Below the pieces are notes generated by a model. That model did not search any database. It was not told the origin of the DNA and saw only the letters and a program-made list of their open reading frames with translations. Position numbers and translations under genes: made by a program. DNA of 64,000 nt. Origin: Pedobacter africanus. GTDB taxonomy: Bacteria > Bacteroidota > Bacteroidia > Sphingobacteriales > Sphingobacteriaceae. Within the stretch, counting starts at the first letter, position 1; each line of letters starts with the position of its first letter. Shown here piece after piece: positions 1 to 8,670 of the stretch. The DNA lies in NCBI RefSeq assembly GCF_900176535.1, contig NZ_FWXT01000003.1:579762-643761 (forward strand), given 5' to 3'.

Positions 1-910
1 CTTTGGTTTTCCACTGGTGGTTCCATTCCTTACTTCCTTCATTCAAACCTTCAATCCATTTGCCCTGATCGTTGATTACCCCATACATCCAGAGTCCTGC
101 TATAAATATATGGCCGGTCTTTTTGTCGACCAGGATGTTGGCATCAGAAACGCCGTTAAATTTTTCGGGTAAATTGCCCCAGGTACCCATATCCAACACA
201 ATTTGCATGGGCAGCCAGGTTTTGCCTTTATCCGTGCTTCTGGATAAACCGATGTCGATATTGCCTTGCAAGTCCCGTCCGCTATCCCTGCGGATATCGT
301 AGATGGCCAATAGTGTGCCATCGTTTGCCGTTGCGAGTCCGGGTATCCTGTAAGTATGCACATTGTCTTGATTGTGCTGCCGCAATGCGATGCCTGTTCT
401 GTGCGCATAATTATCGCCTTTGATTTTTAAAATGCCGCTTTTCAGCTTTATTTCCGGAACGTTGACCATTAAAAACGCCGCAGGATCAGCGCCAGCTGCC
501 AGCGTTACAGCAAGCCAGATATAGTTTTTACCCTTTTGCAAAGGGATGTTGCCTGTTAAGGTGGTCATTTCCTTCAAAGGATGCTTTGACTCCGAGAATG
601 GTGTTTTGCCGGCCAGCTTTTCTGCTTTTTGAAAAGTAGAGTCGGTTCCGGCAGCAAATAACTTCAGTTGAAGTACCTGCCCCGATGGCACGCTTGTTTT
701 CGTAAGGATACTGACCGATTGCAGTACCTCATCCTCAGCTGTAGCATGAATGGTTATGCGGAGTATAGGGTTAAGCTCCTTTCCTTTTAATACAGGTACC
801 TTATATTTTGTTTGGCTGGCACCCGGCATAGCTATGTGCTGTGCGGGAGCAATAAGGGGCAGCAAGCAGATCAAAAGCCAGCTACCGAAAATTCTGGTCA
901 TTATATTCAT
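1..910 (-). CDS. Exo-alpha-sialidase (GH33), N-terminal part, runs off the left edge
   Basis: About 303 residues are visible from the ATG at 910 (an in-frame ATG at 901 is the alternative). A signal peptide (MNIMTRIFGSWLLICLLP, then a hydrophobic stretch to APAQ) leads into a beta-sandwich region of about 130 residues like the N-terminal domain of bacterial NanH sialidases. The catalytic propeller then begins with YRIPGL, whose Arg is the first of the carboxylate-binding triad, followed by DIGLSRSTDKGKTW, which gives the acid/base Asp region and the first Asp-box. It would release terminal sialic acids in the periplasm or at the cell surface. It is the last visible gene of the sialidase PUL, 10 bp after the upstream gene. 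The C-terminal half, with the other two Arg and the Tyr nucleophile, lies outside the window, so catalytic completeness cannot be judged. Confidence 0.85.
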   Translation of the reverse strand, partial: MNIMTRIFGSWLLICLLPLIAPAQHIAMPGASQTKYKVPVLKGKELNPILRITIHATAEDEVLQSVSILTKTSVPSGQVLQLKLFAAGTDSTFQKAEKLAGKTPFSESKHPLKEMTTLTGNIPLQKGKNYIWLAVTLAAGADPAAFLMVNVPEIKLKSGILKIKGDNYAHRTGIALRQHNQDNVHTYRIPGLATANDGTLLAIYDIRRDSGRDLQGNIDIGLSRSTDKGKTWLPMQIVLDMGTWGNLPEKFNGVSDANILVDKKTGHIFIAGLWMYGVINDQGKWIEGLNEGSKEWNHQWKTK

Positions 911-920
911 ATTAAAAAAA

Positions 921-2828
921 TCATTTTTTATAAATCACTATTCCTTCAGCCGGGCTTTCAACTCCCCCTTCAGCAGCTATAACAAGCTTTCCATCGTCTG
1001 TTACCACGCCATCCATTAGCCCTATGGGCGCATTGTATCCGAAATATGCTTCTCTGGTAAAAAGTGGCCCCAGATTGCTGTAGGCCTGTCCGTTATTACC
1101 GCTTTTGAATACCTGTGCTGCAACAGCGTAAGTCGGACTGTTTTTAACTTCAGCATCTGATTCCCTGTTTGTCGGGTTCACAAACAGAAGCTCTCCATCC
1201 CTGCTTTTCAGTACAATTCCAGCAAAAAGATGCCCGTAATCGCCGGTTTTAACATCGGATGCAATGTTTGCGGCTGCAGTCCAGTTTTCTCCCCCGTCGC
1301 TGCTGTAGGATACCAGTTTGTTTTTAGGGCTGGTATTGGTATGCCCTACAACCATCATGAGCCTGCCATCGGCCAGTTCTGCTACTGTACCTTGTTTTAA
1401 TCTGGATCCGCCTACTACTTTGCTTAAGCGCCAGCTGCTTCCCCCATCATCGGAAAGCGCTACCCTGACTACATTGGTGCTGTAAGTTAAAGGCATGACC
1501 AGTCTTTTATTGTAATTTACGGATTTCAGCGCAATGCCGTGACCTGCGCCACCCATGATATAGCCTGCAGCAGTATTTTTGAAAACAGTAAGCTCTACAG
1601 GAGCGCTCCAGGAATTGCCGTTATCAACCGATTCTATCTGGAAAACGCGCTGGGAACTGGCGTCATAGTTATAGGTATTTGTAGTAAAAGAACCGCCGAT
1701 ACTGCTGTACTGCAAAATGATCTTTCCATTATCGGCCGTAAGCACCTGAGGAAAACAATAGGTTGCGTTGCTGCCCGCACCGGCCAGCACCTGTATCTGG
1801 CTGCTCCATGTTGTGCCGCCATCAGAAGACCTTTTCATAATGATATCGGTATTGCCTACAGGCATGGTATTTTGTGCAACCCGTTCTTTTGAAGAAGCAG
1901 GGGTTCCCCGGCCCTCGGCAAAGAGCAGTAAGTCTCCGTTGGCGGCTTTTGCCAGCGCAGGTGCCTGGATCTTGTTATAGTTGCCTTCATATTCGTGCAT
2001 GGCATAATCAAGGGTGTACATTTCCCGGCTTTCGATATACATGTCGTGCACCGCCACAAAATTGCGCCATGGCCTGATCTGAGGTGTGTAGAAATATGCC
2101 CTTTCTGCGGCCATTTTAAAGGTAAAAACCAGGGTGCCGTTTACCTTTACGTAAAAAATCCCGTTCGCAATTACCACTTCCATATCGGCAGGTACACCGG
2201 GGGTCATTACCTGTGTTACCGTTGGCCAGCCCAATGCAGGGTTAACTGTAATGCCGTTTTTTCCGTACAGATCAAGAAAAAAGCCCGGCTCACCGGTAGA
2301 GGTATTGCCGTCCAGTCCAAATGTAAAGGGACCGCCGGTATCCCAGTTCTTGCCCAAAGAAAGACCGGCCGCTGTACTGTTGAAGGTACCGAAGGTAACT
2401 TTGGCGTACATGTAAAAACTTTTTCCTGAGCCCACAGGTACAAAATATTTGGAATATACCCAGTTAAATTTGTAGCTGTTGGGGTCGCCTGCAAAATGAT
2501 CGGCATTGGACAGCGGATAAAAGCTAAAGTGGGGCAGCATATGCAAGCCATCGGAGGCTTTTACCCAGGAAAGCGTATCTCCCTTTGGATAATAATCTGT
2601 ATAACCTTTAAACAAAACCTTTCCGTAATCAGGAACACCATTTTTTACCAGCCACATTCCGGCCTGCCTGCTCTTGTCAAACGGAAAAGGAAGTGAATCC
2701 GGGTTAACTGTATTGGCTTCTTCATAAGGGCCGGGAAAATCAAAATGTTCTTCTTTATAACAGCCTGTGAGTAAAAGGCCGATCCACAGGGTAAAAAAGA
2801 AGTATGCTGCAGGTCTGTAAGTTTTCAT
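921..2828 (-). CDS. BNR-repeat lipoprotein with sialidase fold but degenerate active site
   Basis: I place the start at the ATG at 2828 (MKTYRPAAYFFF), which gives a clean lipoprotein signal ending in the lipobox LLTGC. A longer reading from 2882 would overlap the upstream susD. Residues about 40-270 look like a concanavalin-type jelly roll. Residues about 280-635 form a BNR propeller with Asp-boxes such as SSDGGTTW, SDDGGSSW and SSDGGENW. The GH33 residues are missing: RIPAL is replaced by QAPAL, the NES Glu position is Gln, the second Arg is His (VVGHTN), and the catalytic Tyr position reads MDG. It therefore looks like a surface-exposed glycan-binding or repurposed protein rather than a classical sialidase. 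It sits between SusD and a true sialidase in the same operon. Confidence 0.8.
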   Translation of the reverse strand: MKTYRPAAYFFFTLWIGLLLTGCYKEEHFDFPGPYEEANTVNPDSLPFPFDKSRQAGMWLVKNGVPDYGKVLFKGYTDYYPKGDTLSWVKASDGLHMLPHFSFYPLSNADHFAGDPNSYKFNWVYSKYFVPVGSGKSFYMYAKVTFGTFNSTAAGLSLGKNWDTGGPFTFGLDGNTSTGEPGFFLDLYGKNGITVNPALGWPTVTQVMTPGVPADMEVVIANGIFYVKVNGTLVFTFKMAAERAYFYTPQIRPWRNFVAVHDMYIESREMYTLDYAMHEYEGNYNKIQAPALAKAANGDLLLFAEGRGTPASSKERVAQNTMPVGNTDIIMKRSSDGGTTWSSQIQVLAGAGSNATYCFPQVLTADNGKIILQYSSIGGSFTTNTYNYDASSQRVFQIESVDNGNSWSAPVELTVFKNTAAGYIMGGAGHGIALKSVNYNKRLVMPLTYSTNVVRVALSDDGGSSWRLSKVVGGSRLKQGTVAELADGRLMMVVGHTNTSPKNKLVSYSSDGGENWTAAANIASDVKTGDYGHLFAGIVLKSRDGELLFVNPTNRESDAEVKNSPTYAVAAQVFKSGNNGQAYSNLGPLFTREAYFGYNAPIGLMDGVVTDDGKLVIAAEGGVESPAEGIVIYKK

Positions 2829-2872
2829 TTGTATATAATTAACCATTTGTATTGCCTCTGTTTGATTCATGA

Positions 2873-4417
2873 TTATTCCCATAATTTTGGGTTAACGGGG
2901 ATGTACCAGTTTTTCTCGTCCATCAGCCTTGTCCGGATGGAAGTCCGGTCCTTTAGGGGATATTTTAGTGCAACAGCATCTGCCAGTATATTTTTGCCGT
3001 TTAATTTCGACTGCAGCATCAGATCATACCAGCGCCTGCCCTCGAAGGCAAACTCCCTGGCCCTTTCGTCGAAGATCAGTTTGTCCATTACCACCTTGTC
3101 TGTATAATTAAAAGTTGCTTTATCCAGTATTACCAATCCACGGGCTGTTCTAACCATATTGATGAAATTGAAGGCGGATGCATAATTGTTTAACTGCAGA
3201 TCGGCAATGGCTTTTAACAGCCAGGCATCTGCGCTGCGGATTACCGACCAGCTGGCATTGCTTTGGTAACCGGCGCGCATAGAAAGCACATTGTCGAGCC
3301 CAATATACTTCCATATCACCGTGTCGCCGTTAACCGTTTTATAACTGGCCTGGGCCCTGATATCGGCATCTGTTAAAGAAACATTATCGGTAAACAGTGC
3401 GTTCACCACAGAAGAAACCGGTTTCAGGTAATATTTGCCCCCATCTTTTCTAACCGAAGAAGTGAATTCCTGAAGTCTGTTGGTTTCAAAGCTGTTTTCA
3501 TATTGGTAACCCATCAGAAACATAGAATGTCCGCTTGCATACCCAGCAGAAAACTGGTTAAACCAGGTTCCTGCCGTTCCAAGGCTTTGGTTGGAGTTTT
3601 TAATGGGCAGGTCGCAAAGTGAAGATGCGGTCTGGTATTCGCCCAGCCAGATGGCGATTTCGGCAGCGAGCGTAGCGGCCAGGGGCTGGGAAACCCTTCC
3701 GTACCTTTCTTTTGCACTCAGGCTCTGATCATTCCATCTGTAGTTTACCGGGAGCATCCCCAAAGCGGCCAATACATCATTATAGATCAGCTTCCATACT
3801 TCCTGCTGATTTTTGGGCATCCTGTAAATGGCGCTGATCTGCTCGGGTGTCAGGCTCAATGTCGGTTTGGTTGCCGTCTGTCCATCGGCGTCGACATAGG
3901 TTATGGTTTCTGCATAATCGGATGTGATGATCGGAAACTTGTCGTAAGTACGCACCAGTTCATAGTAACAGATGGCACGGAGCAGTAAAGCCTCTCCGTA
4001 GAAGGCGCCCGCATCGCGGTTGTCAATTTTTGAATCCAGCTTCTGCACATCATATACCTTTTCCATCTGTCTGTTGCAGCGGGCAATGGTGCGGTAAAGC
4101 CCCGCATAATTGGTGTATGGATTGTTGGAAGTAACATTGTTGACCACAAATTCATTGATATAGGGATCAGGCTCTGCCTGGCCGGTAGTTACCATATCAG
4201 CCCTGGCATCACCCCATAACAGAAATTTGTGGGTTTCCTGCGCCAGCGCTTCATACATCCCAATTGCCGATGCATTCAGATCTTCCCTGTTTTTATAGAA
4301 GTTTTCTTCCTTAATGGTATCTGTTGGTGCAAGGTCAAAGAAATCTTTGCAGGAAATGATACACAAACTCATCAATGTGAGCATGGAAGTTATCGTTATT
4401 GATTTTCTTACTTTCAT
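2873..4417 (-). CDS. RagB/SusD-family outer-membrane glycan-binding lipoprotein
   Basis: The start is the ATG at 4417 (MKVRKSITITS); the frame extends three codons further only through a TTG at 4426. The lipoprotein signal ends in LCIISC, followed by the SusD opening DFFDLAPTDTIKEENFY. TPR-like helices (ALLLRAICYYELVRTYDKFP) and the C-terminal SusD region (RAREFAFEGRRWYDLML, ending NPKLWE) are clear. About 514 residues is normal for the family. SusD proteins are lids on the SusC transporter and bind glycan at the cell surface. This one pairs with the short SusC encoded just upstream, stop-to-start gap about 14 bp. Confidence 0.95.
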   Translation of the reverse strand: MKVRKSITITSMLTLMSLCIISCKDFFDLAPTDTIKEENFYKNREDLNASAIGMYEALAQETHKFLLWGDARADMVTTGQAEPDPYINEFVVNNVTSNNPYTNYAGLYRTIARCNRQMEKVYDVQKLDSKIDNRDAGAFYGEALLLRAICYYELVRTYDKFPIITSDYAETITYVDADGQTATKPTLSLTPEQISAIYRMPKNQQEVWKLIYNDVLAALGMLPVNYRWNDQSLSAKERYGRVSQPLAATLAAEIAIWLGEYQTASSLCDLPIKNSNQSLGTAGTWFNQFSAGYASGHSMFLMGYQYENSFETNRLQEFTSSVRKDGGKYYLKPVSSVVNALFTDNVSLTDADIRAQASYKTVNGDTVIWKYIGLDNVLSMRAGYQSNASWSVIRSADAWLLKAIADLQLNNYASAFNFINMVRTARGLVILDKATFNYTDKVVMDKLIFDERAREFAFEGRRWYDLMLQSKLNGKNILADAVALKYPLKDRTSIRTRLMDEKNWYIPVNPKLWE

Positions 4418-4431
4418 TGTCTTCAATTTGG

Positions 4432-7203
4432 CTAAAATGATACTTTAAGACCCAGTATATATGATTTTGACAAGGGCGATGCACCAAAATCGATGCCCCT
4501 CAGCATAGGATCACTGCCGCTGACTACTTCAGGATCAAAGCCCGTATATTTTGTAAATGTGGCCAGGTTTTCAGCGCTGAGGTATACATTGAGCGCCCGG
4601 AAAAAACGCATCCCTGCGGGTAAGGGAACGTCGTAGCTAACTGTAATATTTTTCAGGCGGAGGTAGCTGCCTTTTTCTACCCACAAATCAGATGCAGCAC
4701 CATTCATAGAAGGATCGTCGAAAGCAGTGCGACTTAACCCCTTTCCTGGGTTTGAGGCCGAGATCCACCTGTTTTCAACCTCAGGAGATTGGTTGGAATA
4801 GTCTTTCATGACATGCATCTGCTGGTTAAAGCTATTGTAGATGTCGTTACCAACAGCATAGGTGAATAGCGTATGGAAAGAAACCCTTTTGTAACCAAGT
4901 GCAGTACCGAAATTCCCGAATGCTTTTGGGAGCGCCGAGCCGATAATTTGTCTGTCCTGTTCGTTGATTCTGGAATCTTTGTTAACATCGTCAATGATGT
5001 AATCGCCTGCCTTAAAATTGGTTCCGTCTGCTTTTTGAAGGTTTACATCAGCCGAATTTGCAAAAACGCCCAATACCTTGTAACCATAAAAGGATCCCAG
5101 TGCCTCATTTTCTTTGGCTACCGTATAAATGCCGCCTATAGAACGGATGATATTGCCGTTATCGAGTTCTTTAACCCTGTTTTTTAAGGTAGATATGTTG
5201 CCATAAACTAACCATGAGAGTTCTTTTTTACTGATCAGTTTAGCGTCTATGCTAAGTTCCATACCTTGTGAGGCTATTTTACCGCTGTTTTCAAATTGCT
5301 GGTCAAGCCCCAGTTCTATAGACACTGCCCGTCGGGTAATGAGATCTGAGGTGGCTTTATAGTAATAACCTGCGTCGAGCGTTACCCTCTTGTTAAACAG
5401 GTTGATGGTCAGCCCACCATCGTAAGTGTCGGTTACTTCCGGTTTAATTGATTTATTGGCCACATTTCCCAGGTAAGCACCACCGTATCCAAAGTAATTG
5501 GCTGCATAATAAAGATTATAGTGGTAGTAACCCCTCAGGTCATTGTTCCCCGTACGGCCCCAGCCTGCACGAAAGGCAAACTGGTTTGATTGGGTCCTTT
5601 CAAACAGGTCGACCACAGCTTTAACGCCCGGATAGATGCCCCATCGCCCTTTATTTCCAAAATTACTGGAACCCTCAACATTCAGGTTAGCCGATAGCTT
5701 CATCCGTTTAAAGAGGTCAACATCGCCCCTTACATAAAATGTAAGCAGTTTAGACTTATACTTTAAATTGGAAGCAGAATCTACCGTTCCCTGCGCCAGG
5801 GTTTCATAATCATCAGAGCCGGCATTAATCTTACGTACAAATATAGATTTCTCTTCATAAGCCTCTACAGAAAGCCCGGCTTTAGCGGAATAGTGGTTGT
5901 TTGCACCTAGTTTCCCTGTTCTGTGCAGCCAGCTGCTCCACAAGAGCATAGATTCACTGGAGTTCCTTTTTAAGTTTTGCCTGATCCTGTTTAAATCCTG
6001 TACTATACCCAATTTAGGGCGGTATTGTTTCTCTGTTAAGCTCATGTAATTGAATACAAATGAAGAGTGAAGGAAGGTTTGCGGGCCCATTAGCCAATGG
6101 ATACTGATGTTTCCATCTACGCGGTTGTCTTCATTGTTATTGTACATGTTGTCCACAAGGGCTAGCGGATTGCTCTTTCCCAGGGTATCTACGTCTGCCA
6201 GCTGCTTTGTGATGGCCCCTGAGGTAGAAAATAGATAGGGGTTTAAGAAAGGTGCTTTTGTTGCGGCAATAAACGTGGGATGGATGCTGTAATCGGCACC
6301 CTGCTCTGCGTAGTCAGATGAGGCATGGGTATAGGCCAGATTATTGGAGATCTCAATTTTCGGCGAAAGTTTATAATCCAGGTTAAACCTCAGGTTTACC
6401 TGGTTTTGGTCAGAGCCTTTAAGGGTACCTTTTTTATCTATATAGCCTACACTGAACATATAATGGGCATCGCCGTCGCCCCCCTTTAATTTCAAGTGGT
6501 AGTCGCTCAACATGCCGTTCCTGGTAATAAGACGGATCCAATCGGTATTGCTGTTGTACATAGATTTGGCCGGATCAAAAACAGGGTTCTGGTTTACTTC
6601 TGCATCGGTATGGTCATTTTCCAGTAAATAATTGCGCAAGTAATTTTTAAACTGCTCTGCCCCCATTCTGTTTACATCATAAGTCCCGGTCAGTAATCCG
6701 AACTTTGCAGAAAAGTCAATTTTAGTTCCACCCAGTTCGCCACGGTCGGTGTCGATATATATGGCGCCATTTGTTCCCCTTCCGCCATTTTCGGATAAGT
6801 CGACCCCCTCTTTTGCTACCTTAACGCTGCTGATGTCGTTGGGATTGATAAAGCTAAAACGTGAAGGTTGGTAAATGGACAGAAATGATGGCAAGGCCCG
6901 CGAATACCTTACCGGGATGCCATCCACATAGATATAGGGAGCAGCATTCAGGTTGATGGAGCCCAATCCACGGATCATGATTTGGGATGCGGCACCAATG
7001 GTACCCGACTGGCTCAACTGAACAGCCGGTTTATCAACCAGGAGTTCGGTAAAGGTAGTTGCTCCTGCCCTTGTGTTTACTTTTTGTGCCAGTGAGTCTG
7101 CTATGCCCTTGTTTTCCTGTCCAAATGCGCTCATGCACATCATGCTCAAAGCAAAAAGCAATGTCTTATTCATCTTGTTTTCCAATGTATTTTTCATCAG
7201 CAT
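4432..7203 (-). CDS. Short SusC/RagA-family TonB-dependent receptor
   Basis: This outer-membrane glycan importer is unusually short for SusC. After a signal peptide (best start MNKTLLFALSMMCMSAFGQ at 7173; ATGs at 7203 and 7197 are also possible) the protein goes almost directly into the plug domain (IMIRGLGSINLNAAPYIYVDGIPV, SSVKVAKEGVD, GRGTNGAIYI). The carboxypeptidase-like N-terminal domain seen in the other two SusC proteins here is absent. The 22-strand barrel follows, with the usual late motifs (VNKDSRINEQDRQIIG, SYLRLKNITVSYD) and the aromatic end LGLKVSF. It is at most 923 residues against 1059 and 1076. It is tightly coupled to the susD downstream and a FAS1 gene upstream. Confidence 0.92.
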   Translation of the reverse strand: MLMKNTLENKMNKTLLFALSMMCMSAFGQENKGIADSLAQKVNTRAGATTFTELLVDKPAVQLSQSGTIGAASQIMIRGLGSINLNAAPYIYVDGIPVRYSRALPSFLSIYQPSRFSFINPNDISSVKVAKEGVDLSENGGRGTNGAIYIDTDRGELGGTKIDFSAKFGLLTGTYDVNRMGAEQFKNYLRNYLLENDHTDAEVNQNPVFDPAKSMYNSNTDWIRLITRNGMLSDYHLKLKGGDGDAHYMFSVGYIDKKGTLKGSDQNQVNLRFNLDYKLSPKIEISNNLAYTHASSDYAEQGADYSIHPTFIAATKAPFLNPYLFSTSGAITKQLADVDTLGKSNPLALVDNMYNNNEDNRVDGNISIHWLMGPQTFLHSSFVFNYMSLTEKQYRPKLGIVQDLNRIRQNLKRNSSESMLLWSSWLHRTGKLGANNHYSAKAGLSVEAYEEKSIFVRKINAGSDDYETLAQGTVDSASNLKYKSKLLTFYVRGDVDLFKRMKLSANLNVEGSSNFGNKGRWGIYPGVKAVVDLFERTQSNQFAFRAGWGRTGNNDLRGYYHYNLYYAANYFGYGGAYLGNVANKSIKPEVTDTYDGGLTINLFNKRVTLDAGYYYKATSDLITRRAVSIELGLDQQFENSGKIASQGMELSIDAKLISKKELSWLVYGNISTLKNRVKELDNGNIIRSIGGIYTVAKENEALGSFYGYKVLGVFANSADVNLQKADGTNFKAGDYIIDDVNKDSRINEQDRQIIGSALPKAFGNFGTALGYKRVSFHTLFTYAVGNDIYNSFNQQMHVMKDYSNQSPEVENRWISASNPGKGLSRTAFDDPSMNGAASDLWVEKGSYLRLKNITVSYDVPLPAGMRFFRALNVYLSAENLATFTKYTGFDPEVVSGSDPMLRGIDFGASPLSKSYILGLKVSF

Positions 7204-7206
7204 GTA

Positions 7207-8649
7207 TTAGGATACGGGGATCAGTTCAATAATGTCCATCAATACGTCACAGCAGTAATTCCCGGCTTTTCCTGCGGCAAAGGCTGTAAGTGCAAAGGTT
7301 ATTTTTACATCAGAGCGGTTTTCGACATTGATGATGCCGCAGTTGTTATAGATGTAGTAGTTGTACTCGGCCCAGGTGCCATCTGTTTTTGCGAGATCGA
7401 TGTCGTTTTTAACGATGACATCATTGTAGATGGTCAGAAATTTGCCGCGCGTCCCGCTGCGGTGAACGATGCGGATATTGTATTTCCCTACAGGGACATC
7501 CGGCACGGTAAAATAGAAGTAATCGCCCACCTGCTGGGCATCAAAAGCAACAATTTTCAGTTCCTTGTTTTGGTGGTAGCTTTGCGTTCCGGTATTCAGC
7601 ACGATTTGCGCAGGGGCAACTGTGAATACATTCTGTGCACCATAGGGGCTTCCCGGTGGATAAAGATTAAGGCGTATGGTTGCAGGAAGAGCTGTCTCTA
7701 TGGCAACAACCATGTCCATTGAATGATAAACACCATTTGAACAGATGCGGTCGATACCAAATTCAATCGACTGATCAAACCTATATTTTTCATTCATGAA
7801 ATACTGTCCGCGATCATTCACATTAAAACTCAGGGCCTCTTTCTTGTGCACTGGATAAATCCGCTGTTTGGTGAGCTGGTTCAGGAAATAACCGGAATCC
7901 GGAATGATGTGATAAGCCGCCCATTCCGTTAAGTTCTTAATGGAGCTTTTATTGAAATTGTTTCGCTGTAAAACTTCATCTCGTTCTATGATCAGGGTAA
8001 CGGTACTGTCCTTCAAATAGCGGGTCAATCCTGTTTCCTCAAAAATCCCCAGCATAATGCTGTATTTTCCGGTTTTTTGAAGTGTTGTTAAAATCGTTTC
8101 TACAGGTGGTGAAAGTACTTCATTGAGGATGTTTACATAGCCATTGCTCATTTCAATATTTGATTCTGTAATGGTGGCAAAATTGTTCAGCTTTATGGCT
8201 GCATAGGAATCGCGGATATCTGCAATCAGAAATTTGCCGTTCAAAGCAGTTGGAGCCGATAAGGGCCCCTGCTCCAGGGCATTGGTATTGATCTTCTTAT
8301 CCAGCAGGTGGTAACCGAAATAGCTGATCCAGAATTCCGGACTTTTATCTTTTACAGCGCCTACTTTTTCTCCATTGGCAGACAAGCGGGCAAACAAGTT
8401 ATGGAAAGCTTCATTTGTAGGTGCAAAAACGGTATAGGCACCGGCCGTCTTCAGGAGGTCACGCTTTTTTACGTAGTCTATCATTTCACGATAGGTACTC
8501 AGGTCGGGCCGGTTGTCTACATAATCCATGATCTGAAGTTCATCATTAGCATCGTACCTGGCACCCGAGAAATCTCTTTTGCAGCCATGAAGCACAAACA
8601 GCAGCAAGGCAGCGGTAAGCATGTAATTTATATACTTTTTCATTTTCAT
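7207..8649 (-). CDS. FAS1 (fasciclin)-domain lipoprotein, two domains
   Basis: The start is MKMKKYINYML, with a lipobox LFVLHGC. The first FAS1 domain covers about residues 35-185 (MIDYVKKRDLLKTAGAYTVFAPTNEAF, closing NGYVNILNEVL). A second, more divergent one covers about 185-320 (EETGLTRYLKDSTVTLII, closing SNGVYHSMDMVV). About 150 C-terminal residues match nothing I can name. FAS1 domains are beta-rich adhesion modules. Lipoproteins of this kind often sit beside SusC/SusD genes in Sphingobacteriaceae, probably on the cell surface as accessory binding proteins; that role is inferred. It lies 21 bp after the upstream susD and 3 bp before the short susC. Confidence 0.85.
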   Translation of the reverse strand: MKMKKYINYMLTAALLLFVLHGCKRDFSGARYDANDELQIMDYVDNRPDLSTYREMIDYVKKRDLLKTAGAYTVFAPTNEAFHNLFARLSANGEKVGAVKDKSPEFWISYFGYHLLDKKINTNALEQGPLSAPTALNGKFLIADIRDSYAAIKLNNFATITESNIEMSNGYVNILNEVLSPPVETILTTLQKTGKYSIMLGIFEETGLTRYLKDSTVTLIIERDEVLQRNNFNKSSIKNLTEWAAYHIIPDSGYFLNQLTKQRIYPVHKKEALSFNVNDRGQYFMNEKYRFDQSIEFGIDRICSNGVYHSMDMVVAIETALPATIRLNLYPPGSPYGAQNVFTVAPAQIVLNTGTQSYHQNKELKIVAFDAQQVGDYFYFTVPDVPVGKYNIRIVHRSGTRGKFLTIYNDVIVKNDIDLAKTDGTWAEYNYYIYNNCGIINVENRSDVKITFALTAFAAGKAGNYCCDVLMDIIELIPVS

Positions 8650-8670
8650 TGATTTAGTTTGGCAATCCTG

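Noticed and set aside
100..408. Separate small minus-strand gene
   Set aside because: It lies out of frame inside the sialidase reading frame and has no signal or recognisable domain.
921..2828. Annotation as an active sialidase because of several Asp-boxes
   Set aside because: Nearly all GH33 catalytic and Arg-triad positions are substituted; Asp-boxes are structural only.
4418..4426. SusD start at a TTG
   Set aside because: The ATG at 4417 gives a complete lipoprotein signal.
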